DNA of 64,000 nucleotides from Saprospiraceae bacterium (lineage in GTDB: Bacteria; Bacteroidota; Bacteroidia; Chitinophagales; Saprospiraceae). Position 1 is the first letter of the stretch. Each line of letters opens with the position of its first letter. A program made the position numbers and the translations under genes. Positions 55,265-64,000 of this stretch are shown here, piece by piece. The notes under the pieces were generated by a model, which made no database searches, was not told where the DNA came from, and saw only the letters and a list, made by a program, of their open reading frames with translations. The stretch is taken from the NCBI GenBank assembly GCA_016710235.1, contig JADJLG010000001.1, positions 124,001 through 188,000 on the forward strand, in the 5' to 3' direction.

Positions 55265-55807
55265 TTATTTACTGCTTTCAATTTTTTGTTCGATGGTTTT
55301 CAATATTTCCAATTGCTTCGCCTGACTTTCTATCAAAATCTTGATTTGCTCTTCCAGCAAAAGGTCAACTTTTTGATTGATCATTCTCACTTCCATCTCC
55401 GCTTTTAAGTTGATCAGAAAATCATTCTCATTTCTTTTGCGGTCTATTTCCTCCTGTCGATTTTGACTCATCATTATGATTGGTGCCTGAATGGCTGCCA
55501 CACATGAGAGTACTAAATTCATCAGTATAAATGGATAAGGATCAAATCGACTTTGAACGGGCAAAAATACGTTGATGCTGATCCATACAAGCAATATGCA
55601 AAAGAAGATTAGTATAAAACTCCAACTCCCTCCAAATCGGGCCATTTTATCTGACACTTTCTGCCCTCCTGTCAAGATGTCTTTTGGTGGATGCAAAAGG
55701 TTCTCCATGACTAGTTTCTCTTCTCGAATGGCTTTACTTACGATACTGTGTAATTTCTGTAGATTTTCATTTTCAGACTTCAACAGATCAAGCATTTCAT
55801 CTTTCAT
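55265..55807 (-). CDS. DUF1003 membrane protein
   Basis: A 180-residue protein. MARFGGSWSFILIFFCILLVWI and FDPYPFILMNLVLSCVAAIQAPIIMMSQNR are the typical DUF1003 pair of helices and linking block; the C-terminus is a coiled coil. Function unknown. It is in an operon with the mgtC-like gene. Confidence 0.85.
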   Translation of the reverse strand: MKDEMLDLLKSENENLQKLHSIVSKAIREEKLVMENLLHPPKDILTGGQKVSDKMARFGGSWSFILIFFCILLVWISINVFLPVQSRFDPYPFILMNLVLSCVAAIQAPIIMMSQNRQEEIDRKRNENDFLINLKAEMEVRMINQKVDLLLEEQIKILIESQAKQLEILKTIEQKIESSK

Positions 55808-56304
55808 GTTTATTTGATTAAAAAGAGTGAAGAATAATCATAACCAATAGGTAAATTTCTAAAAGTTTAGTCTAATGTATGAAGATTTTTTGGACAGCCG
55901 ATGGGATAGATTCATAATGATAGGATTCACCTTATTTGAGCCAATAGATTGAACTTAAATTCATATTTAATTGCTATGATCATTTGGAATATCTAAATCC
56001 GCACGTCTATTACAATTTGAATATTCAAGTAAAAATTTTCTGGTAGCTAGTGCAGTATATTCGGATTTTGCAGTTAAAATTCTATTAGGAGCCAAATAAT
56101 CTACAAAATTTGACTTGAGAGCTAGAATACTAAATCAATTTTTAAAAACATCAAAAATCATTGATATTTAGTTTGAGCTAAAAACTGGTGTGTCAATCAT
56201 CTTAAAATAATACAGTGTAGAAGCTGTATTGTGAATAACAGAACCGGTCAGAAAAAATCAAAAAAGGTTTAAGGCGAATGAAATTGTCAAAACGCAGAGC
56301 TGTA
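55808..56304. other. Intergenic stretch with no recognised content
   Basis: About 500 AT-rich bases between two minus-strand units. No gene, repeat or clear hairpin. It must carry the promoter of the DUF1003 operon and the 3' end of the glmS-DUF4290 unit. Confidence 0.4.
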
Positions 56305-57000
56305 TTACAGACCCGGTTGATATTTTTTAAATTTCTTCTTCTTGTTTTTATTCTTGTTGATGCCTTGTTTTTGCTTATAATTTGGATTGAGTTTGGACAT
56401 TTGAACTTGTCCAACTCTTTTTTGAAACTTAGGATTTGCAGAAAAGCTATCGAGAGATACTTCAGGATCGAGTTGCAAGACTCCTCCTGACATCGAATAC
56501 AATTCATTTTTGACTGCCTCGTCGTTAATATAGTGCTCTTTATTCCAGGTCTTTACTGCCAATTTCATGAAGGACCCAATAATCATTGCAAATTCGTCTT
56601 GTTTTTGGCCCGGTTCGATCTCAACAGCTTTTTTGATCAAATCGCTGACATAAGATCCATAATGTCTGTTGCGATTGTTGATTCTTGGATACTTTACTTT
56701 TTCCGGGTGGATAGTATCAGATTCTGCGGTCACTTCGCATCCTGGCGGTGGTGTCACCTTGATATCATACTCTGCTATCCTGAACAAATGATGCCAAAGT
56801 CTTTTTCTATTTTCCTCAATATTCCTGTTGTATGGAGTCATGATCTGCATGATTTCGATGACGCTTTCAGCAAAAGCTTGGCGATATCCATCCTCTTCAA
56901 TTCGCTTACAATGCCAAATTAAATCTTGAACCGTCCGTCCATATTCAGGCATGATCAGACGTGCATTTTGAGTATTATACAGAAAACTAACTTCTCTCAT
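56305..57000 (-). CDS. DUF4290 family protein
   Basis: A 231-residue protein beginning FLYNTQNARLIMPEYGRTVQDLI, followed by the EDGYRQAFAESVIEIMQIMTPYNRN and WHHLFRIAEYDIKV blocks, all typical of DUF4290, a family that I know only from Bacteroidota. Highly basic C-terminus (KQGINKNKNKKKKFKK), which suggests RNA or ribosome binding. It starts three bases after the glmS stop. Confidence 0.85.
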   Translation of the reverse strand: MREVSFLYNTQNARLIMPEYGRTVQDLIWHCKRIEEDGYRQAFAESVIEIMQIMTPYNRNIEENRKRLWHHLFRIAEYDIKVTPPPGCEVTAESDTIHPEKVKYPRINNRNRHYGSYVSDLIKKAVEIEPGQKQDEFAMIIGSFMKLAVKTWNKEHYINDEAVKNELYSMSGGVLQLDPEVSLDSFSANPKFQKRVGQVQMSKLNPNYKQKQGINKNKNKKKKFKKYQPGL

Positions 57001-57003
57001 TTT

Positions 57004-58842
57004 TTATTCAACTGTTACAGATTTTGCGAGATTTCTAGGTTGATCAACATCGCAACCACGCATCACAGCAATGTGATAGGATAATAATTGCAAAGGTATT
57101 ACACTCAATAATGGTGTAAATGGTTCGAGGGTATGAGGGATCTCAATAACGTGGTCTGCAATTTTTTTGATCTCAGTATCACCTTCAGTAACCAATGCAA
57201 TGACCATTCCTTTTCGAGCTTTCACCTCCTGGATATTGGAAACAATTTTTTCGTAAGCACTTATATTGGTCGCTATCACCACTACCGGCATGTTTTCGTC
57301 GATAAGGGCGATAGGTCCGTGCTTCATTTCAGCTGCAGGATAACCTTCAGCATGAATATACGAAATTTCTTTGAGTTTCAGTGCCCCTTCAAGTGCAACC
57401 GGGAAATTAAATCCTCTTCCCAGATAAAGTACATTATTGGTGTGCTTGATTTCACCTGCGAGATATTTTATCTTGTCAGCTGACTTCAGCACTGTATCCA
57501 CTTGCTCCGGAATGCTGGCAAGGTTGGCTATCAACTCGTGATAATATGAATTGCTCAGAGATCCATTGCCATGCCCAAGGACAATTGCCATCAATGTCAA
57601 TAAAGTAACTTGTCCGGTAAATGCTTTGGTGGAGGCGACACCGATCTCCGGGCCACAGTGGGTATAGGATCCTGCATGAGTTAAACGAGCTATGCTTGAT
57701 CCCACCACATTTACGATACCATAAACAAGAGCTCCATGTGATTTGGCTAACTCTGCTGCTGCCAATGTATCAGCGGTTTCTCCTGATTGAGAAATCACCA
57801 GCACAACATCGTGCTCTCCAATGATTGGATTACGATATCTGAACTCGGAAGCATACTCTACTTCTACAGGAATGCGAGCCAATTCTTCGATCAGATATTC
57901 CCCAATCAAAGCAGAATGCCAGCTGGTGCCACATGCAGCTATAATTATACGCTTTGCGTTGGCAACACGGTTTGCATGTTCCTGCAATCCACCCAGCCTT
58001 GCCCAACCTTCAGTTGCATTCAACCGGCCTCTCATACAATCTGATATAGTCTGGGGTTGTTGGTATATCTCCTTGAGCATAAAGTGTGGATAACCGCTTT
58101 TCTCTATTTCATCAAGGCTCATTGTCAGTTTATGAATAACCGGCTCTTGTACCTCATTTTCAATGGTAGTGATCTCCATACCATTAGTCAACGACAGTAC
58201 TGCGATTTCTTCATCATTGAGATAAACCACTTTCTTGGTGTATTGGATGATAGGTGATGCATCAGAAGCGATATAAAATTCATCATCCCCAATGCCAATT
58301 ACCAAAGGGCTTGACTTTCTCGCACCAACAATTTTTGTTTTGTCTTGCTTGTCCAATACTACGATAGCATAGGCTCCATGTACACGCGATAAGGCTTTGC
58401 GCACTGCGTCTTCAAGGCTAAGATTTTCTCTTTTTTGTACTTCTTCAATTAGGTGTACCAGAACTTCAGTATCAGTTTCACTTTTGAATCTATGACCCAT
58501 CCTGAGAAGGGCAGTTTTTAAAGTGGAATAGTTCTCAATAATTCCGTTGTGTATGATAGCTAATCTCTCGGATTCAGAAAAATGTGGATGTGCATTGATA
58601 TCATCCGGTTTTCCATGCGTCGCCCATCGAGTATGCCCCATACCTACTGTGGCAAATAATTTTTTGGGATCTGTATAGTCAGCCAGTTCCTGAACCTTTC
58701 CTTTTTTCTTGTAGACTTCTATTCTTTCGTCCAAGAGAGCAATTCCAGCACTATCGTAGCCTCTATATTCCAGCCTTCTCAATCCTTCCATAAGGATGGG
58801 ATATGCATTTTTTTTGCCGATATATGCTACAATTCCACACAT
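57004..58842 (-). CDS. glmS: Glutamine-fructose-6-phosphate aminotransferase
   Basis: A 612-residue protein. N-terminal glutaminase with Cys2 (MCGIVAYIG), RRLEYRGYDSAGIA, GHTRWATHG; two SIS domains with ACGTSWHSALIGEY, SQSGETADTLAA and the final PRNLAKSVTVE. It makes glucosamine-6-phosphate, the entry to UDP-GlcNAc. No ribozyme-type leader was looked for beyond the 30 bases to the next gene. Confidence 0.97.
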   Translation of the reverse strand: MCGIVAYIGKKNAYPILMEGLRRLEYRGYDSAGIALLDERIEVYKKKGKVQELADYTDPKKLFATVGMGHTRWATHGKPDDINAHPHFSESERLAIIHNGIIENYSTLKTALLRMGHRFKSETDTEVLVHLIEEVQKRENLSLEDAVRKALSRVHGAYAIVVLDKQDKTKIVGARKSSPLVIGIGDDEFYIASDASPIIQYTKKVVYLNDEEIAVLSLTNGMEITTIENEVQEPVIHKLTMSLDEIEKSGYPHFMLKEIYQQPQTISDCMRGRLNATEGWARLGGLQEHANRVANAKRIIIAACGTSWHSALIGEYLIEELARIPVEVEYASEFRYRNPIIGEHDVVLVISQSGETADTLAAAELAKSHGALVYGIVNVVGSSIARLTHAGSYTHCGPEIGVASTKAFTGQVTLLTLMAIVLGHGNGSLSNSYYHELIANLASIPEQVDTVLKSADKIKYLAGEIKHTNNVLYLGRGFNFPVALEGALKLKEISYIHAEGYPAAEMKHGPIALIDENMPVVVIATNISAYEKIVSNIQEVKARKGMVIALVTEGDTEIKKIADHVIEIPHTLEPFTPLLSVIPLQLLSYHIAVMRGCDVDQPRNLAKSVTVE

Positions 58843-58872
58843 ATTAATACCAAAGTTAATGTGTTTTAAACA

Positions 58873-60243
58873 TTATTCAGAATAGGTCACCTTAATTTTC
58901 ATTGGATATAGGCTATGTTGAGTACCTCCTAAAACAGATCTATTAGCTGAACTTGTTTTGAAAAGCGGAGAGAGTCTCAAATTTAAGTCTTTTCTCAATC
59001 TGTAATTTTCTTTAAAGTGACTGGTGATGTTGAGTTTGTATTTGTACACTTTTGGATTCGTTCCAATAACTTCTTCAGGTACTGATCCAAAATACAAATG
59101 ATAAAACAGTTCTGAAAAAACACCTCCTCCGGCAGCATTTGCCCTTGCAAGATCGATGACGGTTTCAGGTTTTCCTGAACTTAGATCATCCAGATTAAAA
59201 TATCGGATAGGCTTGTAAACGTTTATGTTATCCCCAGGTAATTCCACGGAATAAAACTCAAGCACAGCATAGTTAATAAACCTCTTTTGCAGAAAAGTAT
59301 CATAAGGAATTATAATCTGTGCATCTGTACCTATTCCTGAATTGATATAGATCAAACTATCTCCTTTTTCTGTGTTTTTTTCAAAAGGTTCCGAATAGCT
59401 TCCCACAGTTTGATGATCAAAGTAAGGAATTTGAACACTAGATGTTGAAATGATAAATTCAAATTGAGATTGTATAACAGAATCTACAGTCGCTTTGTAA
59501 TATATAGTTACTTTGCTGTCAATGTTTGTCGGATTAACGGAAATTACTGATTTTGAATTTGCCGGTCTTACTGCAATTCCAGGAAAAGCTTTGACAAAAT
59601 AATCTGCAGAATTGTATACTGTATCCGGATAGGATCGCAGCATACTCATAAATAATGCGGTATCCAATCGCATCCTCAATTGAGGCGCCAATTTCACTGT
59701 TTGATTGACGAGTTGAACTTCTATTGAATCTCTTCCGTTTGGAACAAAGCCATATAAACCACCCAATTTCTTTGAAGCTGATGCTTTGTGGTTTGCATAA
59801 TACACATTCGAAATATCCAAGGGTTGGTCTAACACAAATACTTCAACATCCATCGGTTGATCAACAGGACCATAGAATTCTGTTGAATCATATTTCAAGC
59901 TGAGTACAATTGAATCTATGGGTTGCTTCAGAAAATTATTAATTTTATCCGGTACAAATCTGAGTTGTGCATTGAAGCCATACTCTGTCTTTCCAAAAAC
60001 AGGTCCGTCTGTCCGTCCTACCAAAAAATTATTGAGAACGTAGGAAAGATTTGGTTCAAATGTAAGAATGCTATCCCACTTGTATCCTGAGGCTGAAAGT
60101 TTACTGTAATCCAATCCGTCAGCATGAATCCATTCACCATTTAGCAAATCTCCACCGGCATTTTCCAGTTTGTTACAGGAAATCCCCAAACCTATCAGAC
60201 AAGTTATAACCAATCCGAAAAATGTAGATTTTTTATTCAACAT
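58873..60243 (-). CDS. DUF4270 lipoprotein
   Basis: About 456 residues from ATG 60243, chosen over an in-frame TTG at 60270 because it starts a clean lipoprotein signal (STFFGLVITCLIGLGISC). The body, beta-rich with QPIDSIVLSLKYDSTEFYG and the YAVLEFYSVELPGD block, fits DUF4270, typical of Bacteroidota. Probably surface or periplasmic; function unknown. It is preceded by the glycogen-synthase-like gene. Confidence 0.8.
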   Translation of the reverse strand: MLNKKSTFFGLVITCLIGLGISCNKLENAGGDLLNGEWIHADGLDYSKLSASGYKWDSILTFEPNLSYVLNNFLVGRTDGPVFGKTEYGFNAQLRFVPDKINNFLKQPIDSIVLSLKYDSTEFYGPVDQPMDVEVFVLDQPLDISNVYYANHKASASKKLGGLYGFVPNGRDSIEVQLVNQTVKLAPQLRMRLDTALFMSMLRSYPDTVYNSADYFVKAFPGIAVRPANSKSVISVNPTNIDSKVTIYYKATVDSVIQSQFEFIISTSSVQIPYFDHQTVGSYSEPFEKNTEKGDSLIYINSGIGTDAQIIIPYDTFLQKRFINYAVLEFYSVELPGDNINVYKPIRYFNLDDLSSGKPETVIDLARANAAGGGVFSELFYHLYFGSVPEEVIGTNPKVYKYKLNITSHFKENYRLRKDLNLRLSPLFKTSSANRSVLGGTQHSLYPMKIKVTYSE

Positions 60244-60275
60244 ATAAGTTTTGATGCTTTGCACATTCAAACGCT

Positions 60276-61079
60276 TTATGAGATAAAATTCTTATAAAAC
60301 TGAATGTAGCTTTTTAAATAATCTTCTGATTCCGTTTGAAGAAATGGTTTCTTAGATTCCTCAATAGATTTTTGAATATTTGCTTCTAAGTCGGGACTCC
60401 CATTTATAATTCCATCTGCATACTGAATAGCACCTTTATATAGATTGATGCCGGTGCCATTCTTAAATGCGGCAAGTTGATCTTGCTTGAGATTATTGAT
60501 GGCGGCTTTCTTGATAAACTCGTCTGTAAATGTGGAATCAATGTTCTTTTCATAAATTGAAAAAATTACCTTGGCTCCTTTAAGGATTGGATCATTTTTG
60601 TATGCTGTCTTCAAATAAAATGGGATAAGACTTGTCATCCATCCGTGACAATGCACAATATCAGGAGACCATCCGAATTTTCTTACTGTCTCGAGTGCAC
60701 CCTTGCAGAAAAAAACAGTTTTCTCCTGATTATCATCTATGGGTTGTCCTTCATCATCAAGGAAAACATTTTTTCTCTTAAAAAACTCGTCATTGTCTAG
60801 AAAATACACTTGAATTCTACTTCCGGGCAATGAAGCTACTTTAATAATAAGTGCATAATCATCGTCGTCTATAATGATATTCATTCCCGAAAGTCTAACA
60901 ACTTCGTGTAGTCTATGTCTTCGTTCATTGATCACTCCGAATCGCGGCATAAGGATTCGAATTTCCATGCCTTCATCTTGTGCAGTTGCGGGAAGCTTCT
61001 GGATTAATGAGCCAATGCCGTCGAGGTCCAGGTATGGATCCATCTCCTGTGTAATGAAAAGAATGCGCTTTTTTGACAT
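60276..61079 (-). CDS. Glycogen/starch synthase-like protein, N-terminal domain only
   Basis: A 267-residue protein. ILFITQEMDPYLDLDGIGSL, then LPATAQDEGMEIRILMPRFGVINERRHRLHE, and DIVHCHGWMTSLIPFYLK belong to the GT5 N-lobe. The ADP-glucose-binding C-lobe of full starch synthases (about 480 residues) is absent. Single-lobe versions are known in Bacteroidota annotations, so this may be a stable short form. Synthase activity is doubtful without the second lobe. Confidence 0.75.
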   Translation of the reverse strand: MSKKRILFITQEMDPYLDLDGIGSLIQKLPATAQDEGMEIRILMPRFGVINERRHRLHEVVRLSGMNIIIDDDDYALIIKVASLPGSRIQVYFLDNDEFFKRKNVFLDDEGQPIDDNQEKTVFFCKGALETVRKFGWSPDIVHCHGWMTSLIPFYLKTAYKNDPILKGAKVIFSIYEKNIDSTFTDEFIKKAAINNLKQDQLAAFKNGTGINLYKGAIQYADGIINGSPDLEANIQKSIEESKKPFLQTESEDYLKSYIQFYKNFIS

Positions 61080-61353
61080 ACCTAAAGACCTTATATTAAT
61101 CAGGGACGCAAAGATAATACATTTTACTCAGCAAAATGCAATCTATTTTCAGCAATATTTCCTAACGCATTGATTTTCATATGTTTACAAGGCATACTAC
61201 AGGATACTAAAATGGTGCAAATTCCGAATTAGCGCGCGATGGAAACTTTTGTAGTCCAATTTTCTGTCTTGTTTTTTACAATTAGCTCTTCTCAATTTAA
61301 GCGCAAAATCATATACAGATTAAATCAAGAATACTATGCTTTCTGCATTGTAA

Positions 61354-62412
61354 TCAAACTACCTCCCCTCCGCAGCTAGATCCGCTACCTGCTGTGCAAC
61401 CAAAACAATGCTGATTGACGATAATATTTCTACCTTGTAAGATCTCTTCGTTCCATTGTTTCAAATGAACTGCATTCGCAAGATCTATTTTCAAATCTAA
61501 CATTTGATTGAAATCACAATCATACAAATATCCATCCCAGGACACAGAAATAGTATTTCTACACATGACTCTTTCTGCTGCCAAAGGGTTGTATGCATCA
61601 ATTAATTTCTGCATATATTCTATATAATTTCCGCTTTGAATTAAATAGTCAAGAAATCTGGAAATCGGCATGTTCGTTATACAAAACAATTGATTAAAAT
61701 GTACTTGAAAACGATTTAACAATTCCTTCTTGAATTGAGCTTCCAGAGTTTTTTGATCTCCTGCCAAAAATGCTCCACTTGGATTGTAAACCAAATTGAG
61801 AATTTTGCCGGAACCTTCAACTCCATAATATTCAGCATTCAATAGTTTTAATGCCCGGATTGAAGCATCAAATACGCCATCACCTCGTTGCTTATCTGTT
61901 CTGGTTTGTGTATAATACGGCAAAGAAGAAATGACTTCTATCTTGTGATCTGAATAAAATTTTGGAAGATCGTTGTATTTTTTATTTGAAACAATAATAG
62001 TGAGATTACAACGCACTAATATTTTTTTATTCAATTTAGAAATTTCCTCCACAAACCATCTGAAATTAGGATTCATTTCAGGCGCTCCACCTGTTAAATC
62101 GACTATCTGAATATTTGTGTTTTGCAAAATCTCGAGGCATAATTCCATTGTCTCTTTGGTCATAATTTCCTTTCTGTCAGGGCCTGCATCCACGTGACAA
62201 TGTGCGCAGGTTTGATTGCACATTTTCCCGAGATTAACCTGAAATATTTCTAAGGGAACAGGTTTCAAAGGGAACAAATCATTCTTCGATAAAGCATCTG
62301 AGAATGAAATGAAATGCTGGTGATTCTCAACAACAGGATTGAGTACTTTCAATTGATATGAAGAAACAGCCAGGGCATGCTTTTGAGCATGCAGTGATTT
62401 CTGTGAATGCAT
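61354..62412 (-). CDS. arsS: Radical SAM protein of arsenosugar biosynthesis (ArsS-like)
   Basis: A 352-residue protein. Radical SAM cysteines in CNQTCAHCH at 65, 69 and 72 (CxxxCxxC). QVNLGKMCNQTC, TGGAPEMNPNFRWFV and the C-terminal Cys-rich tail (QHCFGCTAGSGSSCGGE) match the ArsS group, which adds a deoxyadenosyl group to arsenic. Its neighbour at 62434 is the usual partner. Substrate and pathway are inferred from family and context. Confidence 0.85.
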   Translation of the reverse strand: MHSQKSLHAQKHALAVSSYQLKVLNPVVENHQHFISFSDALSKNDLFPLKPVPLEIFQVNLGKMCNQTCAHCHVDAGPDRKEIMTKETMELCLEILQNTNIQIVDLTGGAPEMNPNFRWFVEEISKLNKKILVRCNLTIIVSNKKYNDLPKFYSDHKIEVISSLPYYTQTRTDKQRGDGVFDASIRALKLLNAEYYGVEGSGKILNLVYNPSGAFLAGDQKTLEAQFKKELLNRFQVHFNQLFCITNMPISRFLDYLIQSGNYIEYMQKLIDAYNPLAAERVMCRNTISVSWDGYLYDCDFNQMLDLKIDLANAVHLKQWNEEILQGRNIIVNQHCFGCTAGSGSSCGGEVV

Positions 62413-62433
62413 AATGAATTTTCCATTAAAAGA

Positions 62434-62772
62434 TTACATATTCAGCTCATCAAATCTAGCCATCATTTGAGTGCCATGTACCAATGAAGCTCCTCCCCTG
62501 ATAGCCGCAGCTACATGGATAGCTTCCATCATTTGTTCCTCATCACAGCCTTTCTCCATTGTATCTTGTGTATATGCGTCTATACAATATGGGCATTGAA
62601 TAGCGTGAGCAACTGCCAATGCAATCAATGATTTTTCACGAGCAGTCAGGGCTCCTTCAGCAAATACTTTTCCATAATACTTAAAAAATGCATCTCCCAA
62701 TTCTCCATCCCACTTCGATATATTGGCAAAATTTTTTAGATCCTTTGGTTGATAATAAGTAGTTCTTTCCAT
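62434..62772 (-). CDS. AhpD-like (carboxymuconolactone decarboxylase family) protein of the arsenosugar cluster
   Basis: 112 residues from ATG 62772 (MERTTYYQP); the longer open frame overlaps the upstream gene and is not credible. It contains EKSLIALAVAHAIQCPYCID (His56, Cys60, Cys63), the AhpD-type redox site. It is the family often annotated as arsenosugar biosynthesis-associated peroxidase-like protein. It lies 21 bases upstream of arsS. Confidence 0.85.
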   Translation of the reverse strand: MERTTYYQPKDLKNFANISKWDGELGDAFFKYYGKVFAEGALTAREKSLIALAVAHAIQCPYCIDAYTQDTMEKGCDEEQMMEAIHVAAAIRGGASLVHGTQMMARFDELNM

Positions 62773-62839
62773 AAAAATAAGATATGAATTTATAATTAAT
62801 GAATTAATATAACGAAAAACAAGGGTGCTAAAACTATTC

Positions 62840-63556
62840 CTATAATTGTGAAGTCCGAGGAGGTCCACGATCCGAGTATGGAGCGATGATATCTGGGGAT
62901 AGTGCAGATATAATTTTAATTTCAATGATTCTAACCAAAGCTTTACAAACTTCAGAATATATCCTAAATATTGCAAAGCTCAATTTTTGAATATTAAAAG
63001 TACTAAAATCCTTTAACTCATTAACCTCAGAAAGCCCAGATGTTTCGAACACTCCCAGATTTAAATTCCGACAATAGGCTACCAGATCCGAGTACAAATA
63101 TTCAGACTGCCAATGAAGTTTTTTGAAATTTATTTTCTCGAAAGCATCCTGTGTTAGTCCTAACAAATACACTCCTCCTCTCTGAGTCTTACCCGTCAAA
63201 AGTGGACAGTCTGCAGACCAATTTTGAAGAGCCAATTTAAGATTGGTGGCGTCATTTGAAGGACAATCATTGCCTATGGCAACCACACGCTCGTAGCCTA
63301 AAGAAAATATTTTATCAAAAGCATTATTCAATTTCTCAGCAAAGTCAGCACCTTCTTGCATTGTTTCGTCTACCTCAAAATAATCATAACCGGACTTTTG
63401 AAGTTCAGATCTTGTGTGACAAATCAAAGATCGGATAAGATTTAGATTGGAAGCTCCATGTGCAGAAAAGATTTTGGCCATAGCCTCGACTTTGGCAGTC
63501 CTCGTAAAAAAGAGGATTGCCATCTTGAAATCGCCAAGGTCATATTTTACCGTCAT
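62840..63556 (-). CDS. DUF2064 glycosyltransferase-like protein
   Basis: A 238-residue protein (a shorter start at 63523, MAILFFTRTAK, is possible). AILFFTRTAKVEAMAKIF and VVAIGNDCPSNDATNLKLAL (D-CP-x-x-D) are typical of the DUF2064/TIGR04282 group, nucleotide-sugar-type transferases. It begins the arsenosugar cluster on this strand. The sugar transferred is unknown. Confidence 0.75.
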   Translation of the reverse strand: MTVKYDLGDFKMAILFFTRTAKVEAMAKIFSAHGASNLNLIRSLICHTRSELQKSGYDYFEVDETMQEGADFAEKLNNAFDKIFSLGYERVVAIGNDCPSNDATNLKLALQNWSADCPLLTGKTQRGGVYLLGLTQDAFEKINFKKLHWQSEYLYSDLVAYCRNLNLGVFETSGLSEVNELKDFSTFNIQKLSFAIFRIYSEVCKALVRIIEIKIISALSPDIIAPYSDRGPPRTSQL

Positions 63557-63655
63557 GCTGCGTAAAAATACAAAATTAAGGGCTTAAACAAATAGCTTTT
63601 AAATATTGTTTTATTGCTCAATTTCGATCTTTTATTAAAACCTTATTTCTGCCGG

Positions 63656-64000
63656 ATGACAGACAAAATTTCAATTCGACCTTTCCTTCTAACTGACAAG
63701 GATCGACTGATAGAAATCGCTAACAACAGAAACATTTATACAAATCTCCGGGATGCTTTCCCGCATCCATATACTTCTGAACATGCTGAGGTATTTCTCC
63801 AAAAGGCGATTTCTGCAAGACCTTCACAACTAATGGCTATTCTGTGTAATGATCATTATGTAGGTAATATTGGCATTCATCCAGGGCAGGATGTCTATAG
63901 AAAATCAGCAGAGTTGGGTTACTTCATTTCTGAAGATCATTGGAACAAAGGGATTGCAACGCAGGCAGTAGCGATCATGGTAGAATATACTTTTGCAAAT
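63656..64000 (+). CDS. GNAT family N-acetyltransferase (3' truncated by window edge)
   Basis: A frame starting ATG at 63656 stays open to the end of the window (115 codons). IRPFLLTDKDRLIEIANN at the start, HYVGNIGIHPGQD as the beta4 region and SAELGYFISEDHWNKGIATQAV, which includes the acetyl-CoA loop, identify a RimJ-like GNAT. The 3' end lies outside the window. Confidence 0.85.
   Translation, partial: MTDKISIRPFLLTDKDRLIEIANNRNIYTNLRDAFPHPYTSEHAEVFLQKAISARPSQLMAILCNDHYVGNIGIHPGQDVYRKSAELGYFISEDHWNKGIATQAVAIMVEYTFAN

Overview
The window comes from a low-GC (AT-rich) member of the Bacteroidota, most likely a Saprospiraceae-like environmental lineage. The gene families point there: gldA/gldF/gldG with a DUF4340 partner, DUF4270 and DUF4290 proteins, DUF3098 between ftsX and uppP, an ArsS-type arsenosugar cluster, and TAnnTTTG-type promoters. 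No rRNA, tRNA or CRISPR array was seen.

Bases 1 to about 22.5 kb are an accessory region. All intact genes point right and encode mostly unknown or defence-like proteins separated by long noncoding stretches. Several units have the hallmarks of integron gene cassettes. Each begins with a GTT core whose reverse complement reappears directly 3' of the same gene as the inverse core, followed by a 55-135 base imperfect palindrome (attC). The clearest units carry an HNH nuclease (11559-12790), an unknown protein (14512-15390), an OLD-type ATPase/TOPRIM nuclease (15391-17144) and an FMN reductase (18133-18786). No integrase gene lies in the window, so this is either the distal part of an integron whose integrase lies to the left, or an integrase-less attC cluster (CALIN). 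An IS1182-like element (12792-14509, frameshifted) sits inside the core of one attC, flanked by ACGT/CCGT. Three further solo copies of its right end each stop exactly against the GTT core of a cassette. A frameshifted IS30-like element, IS91-like transposase remnants, an 84-base tandem repeat full of palindromes and a second repeat family also occur. Further left are a partial sce7726-like gene, a beta/sce7725 protein and a RES-domain protein, then an ABC exporter, an alpha/beta hydrolase and two secreted zinc-peptidase-like proteins.

From about 22.9 kb the content shifts to ordinary chromosomal genes. First come an SRPBCC protein, two lipoproteins, a methyltransferase and an EF-G paralogue (minus strand). 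Then follows a rightward run: SAM hydrolase-like protein, ABM monooxygenase, ftsX, DUF3098, uppP, truB, gldA, gldF, gldG, DUF4340, a phospholipase C/S1-P1-like protein, serA and a HAD protein. A minus block holds an outer membrane protein, coaX, purH and tdk. A DUF protein and a rhomboid protease (+) are followed by a surface-polysaccharide cluster (WecB-like epimerase, glycosyltransferase-like protein, methyltransferase). After that come DUF937, two Hsp20 chaperones, prmA facing guaB, mgtC, DUF1003, DUF4290, glmS, DUF4270, a short glycogen synthase-like protein, and the arsenosugar genes (radical SAM arsS, AhpD-like protein, DUF2064 transferase). The window ends inside a GNAT acetyltransferase.

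The most interesting system is the integron-like array and the apparent specialisation of an IS1182-like element for the attC core. The cassettes include candidate antiphage nucleases.
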